A stretch of 64,000 nt of DNA from Amycolatopsis rifamycinica. GTDB lineage: Bacteria > Actinomycetota > Actinomycetes > Mycobacteriales > Pseudonocardiaceae. The stretch covers positions 83,562 to 147,561 of the forward strand of contig NZ_JMQI01000050.1 in the NCBI RefSeq assembly GCF_000695625.1, given 5' to 3'. Both the position numbers and the translations under genes were made by a program. Of the stretch, positions 58,986-64,000 are shown piece after piece (within the stretch, counting starts at the first letter, position 1; every line of letters begins with the position of its first letter). The notes under the pieces were generated by a model. That model was not told the origin of the DNA, searched no databases, and worked only from the letters and a program-made list of their open reading frames with translations.

Positions 58986-59708
58986 GTGGAACTCCTGGGG
59001 CAGGTCACCGAGCTGCTGCGTGACGCGCTCGGCTCGCCGTGGCTGTGGGTGCTCGTCTTCGCCGTGTCGGGGCTGGACGCGCTGCTGCCGTTCATGCCCA
59101 GCGAGACCACGGTGGTGGCCGTCGCCGTCCTGCTCGGGCCCGATCCGGCGCAGCTCGCCCTGCTGGCCGCGGTGGCCGCCGGGGGCGCGTGGGCGGGCGA
59201 CTGCCTGGGGTACGCCGCCGGCCGGTCCGCCGGGCCGCGGGCGATCGCGCGGCTGCAGCGCGGGCCCGACGGCCGCCGTCGCTACGCATGGGCCCGTGAC
59301 CAGGTGCGGCGCAACGGCGGGCTGCTGATCGTCGCGGCGCGCTACCTGCCGGGCGGGCGGGTCGCCAGCGCGCTCGCCAACGGCAGCCTCGGCTACCCGC
59401 TGCGCCGGTTCGTAGCCCTCGACGCCGCCGGCGCCGCGATCTGGGCCGTGTACAGCGTGCTGATCGGCTTCGCCGGCGGAGCGGCCTTCGCGGACGAGCC
59501 GGCCAAGGGCTTGCTGCTGTCGTTCAGCCTCGGGCTCGGCCTGGTCGGCGCGATCGAGTGTGGACGGCGGCTCAGGCTGCGCGCGCTACGGTCGGCGGAT
59601 GGATTTCCTCGAGGCCGTCGACGTCCACACCGACGCGCTGAAGCGGGCCGCGCTGGCGGCGGGCCCGGCGGCCCCGGTCCGCAACTGTCCGAAGTGGACT
59701 GTTCATGA
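58986..59708 (+). CDS. DedA family membrane protein (VTT domain)
   Basis: Up to 240 residues. Four to five spans with the SNARE-associated/DedA core: LLPFMPSETTVVAVAVLLG, WAGDCLGYAAGRSAGPRAIARLQRG, GGLLIVAARYLPGGRVASALANGSLGYPLRRFVALDAAGAAIWAVYSVLIGF. DedA-like proteins support membrane lipid flipping and proton motive force. The last ~35 residues (GRRRPHRRAEAGRAGG...) are an out-of-frame reading of the next gene, so the native C-terminus may be nearer base 59600. Confidence 0.82.
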   Translation: MELLGQVTELLRDALGSPWLWVLVFAVSGLDALLPFMPSETTVVAVAVLLGPDPAQLALLAAVAAGGAWAGDCLGYAAGRSAGPRAIARLQRGPDGRRRYAWARDQVRRNGGLLIVAARYLPGGRVASALANGSLGYPLRRFVALDAAGAAIWAVYSVLIGFAGGAAFADEPAKGLLLSFSLGLGLVGAIECGRRLRLRALRSADGFPRGRRRPHRRAEAGRAGGGPGGPGPQLSEVDCS

Positions 59709-60282
59709 CCTGGTGCGGCACTTGGCGTGGGTGCACGCCTTCGCCGTGGCGACGGCCATGAACCGCGAGCCGGACGCGACGCCGCCGGAGGACTGGGAGG
59801 ACCTGCTCGGCTGGTGGGACGGGCAGCGCCTGGCCGCGCGCGAAGCCCTCAGCCGGCCGCCGGAGACGCCCGCGCGCTCACCGTTCCCCGGGTTCGAAAT
59901 CACGGTCGGCGACTGGGCGCGGCGGATGGCGCACGAGGCCGCGGTCCACCGGCTCGACGCGGAGTCCGCGCTCGACCCCGTCCCGGCGACCCGGCTCTCC
60001 CCCGCGTTCACCCTCGACGGCATCGACGAGTACGCGACGTTCCTCGTTCCGCGCCGCTCACCCCGCTACCCCGTGGCGACGACGGTCCACCTCACGGCCG
60101 CCGGGCGCACCTGGGCCCTGCGCCTGACGCCGGGCGAGCACGCCCGCGCCGGCGAGCCGGGCGTCCCGGACGTCGAGCTGAGCGGCGACCCCGACGACGT
60201 CTACCGCGCGTTGTGGGGCCGCCCGAACTCGGCGACCGTCGTGGGCGACCCGGCTCTGCTCGCACCGCTCGCGGCGCCCTGA
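59599..60282 (+). CDS. maleylpyruvate isomerase family protein (mycothiol-dependent, DinB-like)
   Basis: 227 residues. N-terminal DinB-like four-helix part with RNCPKWTVHDLVRHLAWVHAF (metal His) and DWARRMAHEAAVHRLDAESALD (metal HxxxH-type), then a C-terminal MDMPI domain (TVHLTAAGRTWALRLTPGEHARAG...VELSGDPDDVYRALWGR). Family members use mycothiol, which mshA in this window would supply; the reaction is not known. ATG 59599, overlapping the DedA reading frame by 110 bases. Confidence 0.85.
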   Translation: MDFLEAVDVHTDALKRAALAAGPAAPVRNCPKWTVHDLVRHLAWVHAFAVATAMNREPDATPPEDWEDLLGWWDGQRLAAREALSRPPETPARSPFPGFEITVGDWARRMAHEAAVHRLDAESALDPVPATRLSPAFTLDGIDEYATFLVPRRSPRYPVATTVHLTAAGRTWALRLTPGEHARAGEPGVPDVELSGDPDDVYRALWGRPNSATVVGDPALLAPLAAP

Positions 60283-60306
60283 CCAGCGCGGGGGACAATA
60301 CCCGCC

Positions 60307-61173
60307 GTGACCGCTCCCGAACACCGCTACGTCATCACCTTCGGCTGCCCCGACCGCACCGGCATCATCGCCCGGATCTCCGGGTTCCTCGCCGAGCACG
60401 GCGGCTGGATCGTCGAGGCGGCCTACCACACCGACCCGGACACGGGCTGGTTCTTCACCCGCCAGGTGGTCCGGGCCGACTCGCTGCCCTTCGACGCCGC
60501 CGAACTGCGCGCCCGCTTCGGCGAGGTGGCCGCGGAGCTGTCCGCGGAGTCGAGCTGGCGGGTCAGCGACACCGGTGAGCGGCGCCGGGCGGTGATCCTC
60601 GTCTCCAAGGCCGGGCACTGCCTGTACGACCTGCTGGGCCGCGTCGCCTCCGGGGAGCTCGAGGTCGACATCGCCGCGGTGATCGGCAACCACGACTCGC
60701 TCGCCGACATCACCCGCGCGCACGGCATCCCGTTCCACCACGTGCCGTTCCCGGCCGGCGACAAGGCGGCGGCGTTCGAGCAGGTGCGCAAGCTCGTCGG
60801 CGAGCACGACCCGCACGCGGTGGTGCTGGCCCGGTTCATGCAGATCCTGCCCGCGGACCTGTGCCGCGAGTGGGCCGGGCGGGCGATCAACATCCACCAC
60901 AGCTTCCTGCCGTCGTTCATCGGCGCGAAGCCGTACCACCAGGCCCACACGCGCGGGGTGAAGCTGGTCGGCGCGACCTGCCACTACGTGACGGCGGACC
61001 TCGACGCCGGCCCGATCATCGAGCAGGACGTCATCCGCGTCGACCACGGCGACTCGGTGGGGGACATGGTCCGCAAGGGCCGGGACATCGAGAAGGTCAC
61101 GCTGGCCCGCGGCCTCCGGTGGCACCTGGAGAACCGCGTGCTGGTGCACGGCAACCGGACAGTGGTGTTCTGA
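60307..61173 (+). CDS. purU: formyltetrahydrofolate deformylase PurU
   Basis: 288 residues. N-terminal ACT domain (YVITFGCPDRTGIIARISGFLAEHGGWIVEAAYHTD), then a formyltransferase fold with AVIGNHDSL, PFHHVPFPAGDKAAAFEQ, VVLARFMQILP, and catalytic NIHHSFLPSFIGAKPYHQAHTRGVKLVGATCHYVTADLDAGPIIEQD. Hydrolyses 10-formyl-THF to formate and THF, balancing one-carbon units. GTG start 24 bases after the previous stop. Confidence 0.95.
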   Translation: MTAPEHRYVITFGCPDRTGIIARISGFLAEHGGWIVEAAYHTDPDTGWFFTRQVVRADSLPFDAAELRARFGEVAAELSAESSWRVSDTGERRRAVILVSKAGHCLYDLLGRVASGELEVDIAAVIGNHDSLADITRAHGIPFHHVPFPAGDKAAAFEQVRKLVGEHDPHAVVLARFMQILPADLCREWAGRAINIHHSFLPSFIGAKPYHQAHTRGVKLVGATCHYVTADLDAGPIIEQDVIRVDHGDSVGDMVRKGRDIEKVTLARGLRWHLENRVLVHGNRTVVF

Positions 61174-61191
61174 CCGGCTGCCGTGCTTTCG

Positions 61192-62241
61192 TCACGCGCC
61201 GATGGTCTTGGCGTCGATGACGAACCGGTAGCGGACGTCGGAGTTCTCGACGCGCTCGTAGGCCTCGTTGACCTGGTCGGCCGAGATCGTCTCGATCTCC
61301 GCGCCGATGCCGTGCTCCGCGCAGAAGTCCAGCATCTCCTGGGTCTCGGCGATGCCGCCGATCATCGAGCCGGCCAGCACCTTGTTGCCGCCGAGCAGCG
61401 AGAAGGCGTTGTAGGACAGCGGCTCGCCGGGCGCGCCGACGTTGACCATCGCGCCACCGACCCGCAGCAGGCCGAGGTAGGCGTCGACCGGCAGCTTGGC
61501 CGACACGGTGTTGAGGATGATGTCGAACCTGCCGCGCAGGACGTCGAACGTCGTCTCGTCGCTGGTGGCGTAGTAGTCCTTCGCGCCGAGCTTGAGGCCG
61601 TCCTCCTGCTTCTTGAGGCTCTGGCTCAGCACGGTCACCTCGGCGCCCATCGCGGCGGCGATCTTGACGGCCATGTGGCCGAGCCCGCCCAGGCCGATCA
61701 CGGCGACCTTCTTGCCGGGGCCGGCGCCCCAGTGGTGCAGCGGCGAGTAGGTGGTGATGCCCGCGCACAGCAGCGGCGCGGCGACGTCGAGGTCGATGCC
61801 CTCGGGGATGCGGCAGACGAAGGCGTCCTTCACGACGATCTGGTTGCTGTAGCCGCCGTAGGTGTTCTCGCCGTCGAAGCCGACACCGTTGTAGGTCTGG
61901 ATGTTGCCCTTGACGCAGAACTGCTCGGTGCCGGCCAGGCAATACTCGCACTCGCCGCAGGAGTCGACCATGCAGCCGACGCCGACGCGGTCGCCGACCT
62001 GGTACTTGGTGACGTCCGACCCGACCGCGGCGACGACGCCGGCGATCTCGTGGCCCGGGACCATCGGGAAGATCGCCTGGCCCCAGTCCTCCTTGGCCTG
62101 GTGGATGTCGCTGTGGCAGATGCCGGCGTAGGCGATGTCGATCAGCACGTCGTCGGGACGCAGGTCACGGCGCTCGATCGTGGTCGGCGCCAGCGGCGCG
62201 CCCGGCGCCGGAACGGCGATGGCGTGCGTGGTCGTGCTCAT
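61192..62241 (-). CDS. zinc-dependent NAD(P) alcohol dehydrogenase (cinnamyl-ADH type)
   Basis: 349 residues. Catalytic zinc: ICHSDIHQAKEDWG (Cys) and VPGHEIAG (His); structural zinc cysteines CGECEYCLAGTEQFC; cofactor motif VIGLGGLGHMAVKIAAAMGAEVTVLSQS. The GICHSDIH...GHE pattern and length match the YahK/AdhC-like aldehyde reductase group. ATG 62241. Divergent from the TetR gene with two palindromic operators between, so probably induced when TetR binds its ligand. Confidence 0.93.
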   Translation of the reverse strand: MSTTTHAIAVPAPGAPLAPTTIERRDLRPDDVLIDIAYAGICHSDIHQAKEDWGQAIFPMVPGHEIAGVVAAVGSDVTKYQVGDRVGVGCMVDSCGECEYCLAGTEQFCVKGNIQTYNGVGFDGENTYGGYSNQIVVKDAFVCRIPEGIDLDVAAPLLCAGITTYSPLHHWGAGPGKKVAVIGLGGLGHMAVKIAAAMGAEVTVLSQSLKKQEDGLKLGAKDYYATSDETTFDVLRGRFDIILNTVSAKLPVDAYLGLLRVGGAMVNVGAPGEPLSYNAFSLLGGNKVLAGSMIGGIAETQEMLDFCAEHGIGAEIETISADQVNEAYERVENSDVRYRFVIDAKTIGA

Positions 62242-62273
62242 GGAACCCTCCAAGTTCAAGTACCGTTGTCCTC

Positions 62274-62289
62274 GTAAGAGGCCTCTTAC
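62274..62289. promoter_or_regulatory. TetR operator 1 (GTAAGAGGCCTCTTAC)
   Basis: Perfect 16-base palindrome 32 bases upstream of the alcohol dehydrogenase start and 54 bases upstream of the TetR start. A second copy of the same GTAAGA...TCTTAC arms lies 24 bases away. Confidence 0.8.
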
Positions 62290-62297
62290 ATCTCTAC

Positions 62298-62313
62298 GTA
62301 AGAGAGGTCTTAC
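62298..62313. promoter_or_regulatory. TetR operator 2 (GTAAGAGAGGTCTTAC)
   Basis: 16 bases with perfect GTAAGA/TCTTAC arms and a mismatched centre. Centre-to-centre distance to operator 1 is 24 bases. The two sites fill the divergent promoter region of the dehydrogenase and TetR genes. Confidence 0.78.
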
Positions 62314-62343
62314 ATATTTCGAACGAGAGATGTGATCCGGGTC

Positions 62344-62943
62344 ATGGGCGGCAAGTACCACCACGGCGACCTCCGCGGCGAGCTCGTCCGCGTCTCGTTG
62401 GACCTGATCGCGGAGCAGGGCCTGGCCGGCTTCTCGGTCGCGGAGGTCGCACGGCGGGCGAACGTCAGCCCCGGAGCGCCGTACCGGCACTTCGCCTCCC
62501 GCGAAAGCCTGCTGGCCGAGGTGGCCGGCAACATCGCCTGCCAGCTCGCCGACCGCGTCACCGCGGCGGCCGGCGGACACGAAGACCCGGTGGACGGCCT
62601 GGCCGCGGCGGCGGGCGCGTACACGCGTTACGTCATCGAGCGCCGGGCCGGGATGAACGTGATCTACGCCGACGGCCTGCACGGGCCGCGGCACACCGGC
62701 CTGCACGACCAGACGCGGCGGCTGACCGACGAGTTCCTGCTGCGCTGCCTGGCGGTCGCCCCGGACCCGGCGACCGCGCTGGAGCTGATGGAGCAGCTGT
62801 TCACCCAGGCCCACGGCTACGGCACGTTCCAGCTCGACGGCGTCTTCGTGAAGCACGGCTATTCGACGGACCTGGTGGTGCGCAAGTCCGAGGAGGCCGC
62901 GCGCGCCGCGATCATGGGCCGGATCGCCGGTGCCGGCCGCTAG
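62344..62943 (+). CDS. TetR family transcriptional regulator
   Basis: 199 residues. N-terminal HTH KYHHGDLRGELVRVSLDLIAEQGLAGFSVAEVARRANVSPGAPYRHFASRESLLAEVA; C-terminal ligand domain. ATG 62344 (MGGKYHHGDLR) is the usual start for this subgroup; GTG 62332 is in frame but its GAGAG is too close. Expected to repress the divergent dehydrogenase and itself through the two GTAAGA-armed palindromes. Confidence 0.9.
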   Translation: MGGKYHHGDLRGELVRVSLDLIAEQGLAGFSVAEVARRANVSPGAPYRHFASRESLLAEVAGNIACQLADRVTAAAGGHEDPVDGLAAAAGAYTRYVIERRAGMNVIYADGLHGPRHTGLHDQTRRLTDEFLLRCLAVAPDPATALELMEQLFTQAHGYGTFQLDGVFVKHGYSTDLVVRKSEEAARAAIMGRIAGAGR

Positions 62944-62952
62944 GTTGGGCGC

Positions 62953-63567
62953 ATGGGGATCATCGACTCACAAGAGGCCCTGCGCGAGGTCGTCGGCGAA
63001 GTGGCCGAGCTGACGCAGAAGAAGGTCATCGACCGGATCGACGAGCACGCGCGCACCCTGATCGCGCACTCGCCGTTCGTGCTGCTGGCGACGTCGGCGC
63101 CGGACGGCAGCTGCGACGTCTCACCGCGCGGCGACCCGGCGGGGTCGGTGCTGGTGCTCGACGAGAAGACGCTGGTGCTGGCGGACCGCCCGGGCAACAA
63201 GCTGGTCGACAGCTTCCGCAACATCGTCGACAACCCGCACGCCGGGCTGCTGTTCCTGGTGCCGGGGATGAACGAAACCCTCCGGGTCAACGGCCGGGCG
63301 ACGCTCGTGTCGGAGGCGCCGTTCTTCGACTCGCTGGTGGTCAAGGGAAAGCGGCCCCGGCTGGCCGTGGTCGTCGAGGTCGAGCAGCTGTACATGCACT
63401 GCGCCAAGGCGTTCCTTCGGTCGTCGCTGTGGCAGCCGGAGACGTGGCCGGACCGCTCGGCGCTGCCGTCGATGGGGACGATCATGCGCGACCAGATGGC
63501 CTTGCCGATCGCGGCCGAAGAGCTCGACGCGCGCCTCGACCACCGGGCGTTGACCGAGCAATACTGA
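62953..63567 (+). CDS. PPOX-class FMN-dependent flavoprotein (MSMEG_1061-like)
   Basis: 204 residues, split-barrel FMN fold: SPFVLLATSAPDGSCDVSPRGDPAGSVLVLDEKTLVLADRPGNKLVDSFRNIVDNPHAGLLFLVPGMNETLRVNGRATLV. The order GSCDVSPRGDPAG...RPGNKLVDS is typical of the pyridoxamine-phosphate-oxidase-like redox proteins, not of true PdxH. Starts 9 bases after the TetR stop, so possibly co-transcribed. Substrate unknown. Confidence 0.88.
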   Translation: MGIIDSQEALREVVGEVAELTQKKVIDRIDEHARTLIAHSPFVLLATSAPDGSCDVSPRGDPAGSVLVLDEKTLVLADRPGNKLVDSFRNIVDNPHAGLLFLVPGMNETLRVNGRATLVSEAPFFDSLVVKGKRPRLAVVVEVEQLYMHCAKAFLRSSLWQPETWPDRSALPSMGTIMRDQMALPIAAEELDARLDHRALTEQY

Positions 63568-63571
63568 CCGG

Positions 63572-64000
63572 ATGCTGTGCGTCCTCGACGTCAACGAGAC
63601 CCTGCTCGACCTGGCCGCGCTGGACGCCACGATCGGCGGCCCCGAGCTGCGGCGCGAGTGGTTCGGCCTGGCCATCCACACCGTCCTGACCGTGACGGCC
63701 ACCGGCGGCTACCGCGACTTCGCGGGCATCGCCGGTGACGCCGCGATCGAGGTCGCGGCCCGGCACGGACGCGAGCCGGACCTCGGCGCGATCGCCGCGG
63801 GGCTGCGCTCGCTGCCCGCCCACCCGGATGTCCCCGCCGGGCTGGCCAAGCTGCGGGCGGCGGGGCACACCGTCGTCGCGCTGACGAACTCGCCGCTCGC
63901 CACCGCCGAGGCGCAGCTGCTGAACGCCGGGCTGGCGCCCCTGCTCGACCGGATCTTCTCGGCCGAGCAGGTCGGCAGGCTCAAGCCCGCGCCCGAGCCG
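63572..64000 (+). CDS. haloacid dehalogenase type II / HAD hydrolase (3' end outside window)
   Basis: 143 residues visible, open to the window edge. HAD motif I CVLDVNETLLDLAAL, a helical cap region (LRREWFGLAIHTVLTVTATGGYRDFAGIAGDAAIEVAARHG), and motif II with VVALTNSPLATAEAQLLNAGL and FSAEQVGRLKPAPEP (motif III Lys). The DVNETLLD and GRLKPAPE patterns fit haloacid dehalogenase type II. Starts 5 bases after the PPOX gene stop. Confidence 0.88.
   Translation, partial: MLCVLDVNETLLDLAALDATIGGPELRREWFGLAIHTVLTVTATGGYRDFAGIAGDAAIEVAARHGREPDLGAIAAGLRSLPAHPDVPAGLAKLRAAGHTVVALTNSPLATAEAQLLNAGLAPLLDRIFSAEQVGRLKPAPEP

Noticed and set aside
1..64000. tRNA or rRNA genes
   Set aside because: No cloverleaf-like segment with TTCGA/CCA features or rRNA sequence was recognised on either strand by eye; a tRNA-scan would be decisive.

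Overview
The window is very GC-rich actinobacterial chromosome, with G or C at nearly every third codon position and many GTG starts and 4-bp ATGA/GTGA overlaps. Gene content (mshA for mycothiol, menaquinone genes, BldC, a BldN-like sigma factor with its anti-sigma, ribosomal protein bS22, senX3-regX3) and gene order point to the order Pseudonocardiales, most likely Amycolatopsis. That genus call is inference, because no rRNA gene is present. Much of the window parallels the M. tuberculosis segment from about Rv0481c to Rv0548c as I remember it. No tRNA, rRNA, CRISPR array, insertion sequence or prophage was seen.

Layout. 1-7.3 kb: menB (5' end missing), menE, a 47-residue secreted peptide gene, an AfsR-type regulator, menA and, convergent, a Cds1-like PLP enzyme. 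7.3-10.1 kb: Lrp/AsnC regulator, bldC, a small membrane protein and a MinD/ParA-like ATPase. 10.1-16.7 kb: ccsB, resB, ccdA, a small secreted Cys protein, tlpA, a histidine phosphatase and hemL, all on the minus strand. 16.7-22.3 kb: tspO, a MacB-type exporter (permease, ATPase, adaptor) with a DUF5666-like protein, and small membrane proteins. 22.3-30 kb: hemB, then an AraC regulator and an epimerase on the plus strand, then rex-hemA-hemC-hemD with a Rex operator upstream. 30.2-33.7 kb: membrane sulfite-oxidase-like protein, glutaredoxin-like protein, acyl-CoA ligase. 33.8-37.9 kb, plus strand: short leader ORF, BldN-like sigma factor, RsbN-like anti-sigma, HAD phosphatase, CPBP protease. 37.9-48.7 kb, minus strand: acyltransferase, GalE2-like protein, bS22, HTH protein, proC, thioesterase, TIM-barrel protein, Pro-rich membrane protein, ppx, regX3, senX3. 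48.8-57.6 kb: aldo/keto reductase, a frameshifted regulator, gpmA, DUF4349 lipoprotein, YbjN protein, mshA, hydrolase, L,D-transpeptidase, murB. 57.6-64 kb: DUF2505 protein, methyltransferase, DedA, maleylpyruvate-isomerase-fold protein, purU, alcohol dehydrogenase with divergent TetR, PPOX flavoprotein and a 3'-truncated haloacid dehalogenase.

How the genes work together. The dominant theme is respiration and redox: menaquinone (menB/E/A), haem (hemL, B, A, C, D) under NADH-sensing Rex, and cytochrome c maturation (tlpA, ccdA, resB, ccsB). Phosphate sensing (senX3-regX3, ppx), thiol metabolism (mshA, Cds1), cell-wall genes (murB, L,D-transpeptidase) and developmental regulation (bldC, bldN/rsbN) are interleaved.

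The most unusual signal is a set of short perfect palindromes outside the gene model. CACTTTCACGTGAAAGTG occurs nine times at four loci, always as closely spaced pairs or a triplet; one triplet lies in frame inside a coding sequence. A second family (TCACGCGTGA) is stacked at two-helical-turn spacing upstream of proC. Single-copy palindromes include a 36-bp one after murB and a 22-bp one over a possible start codon.
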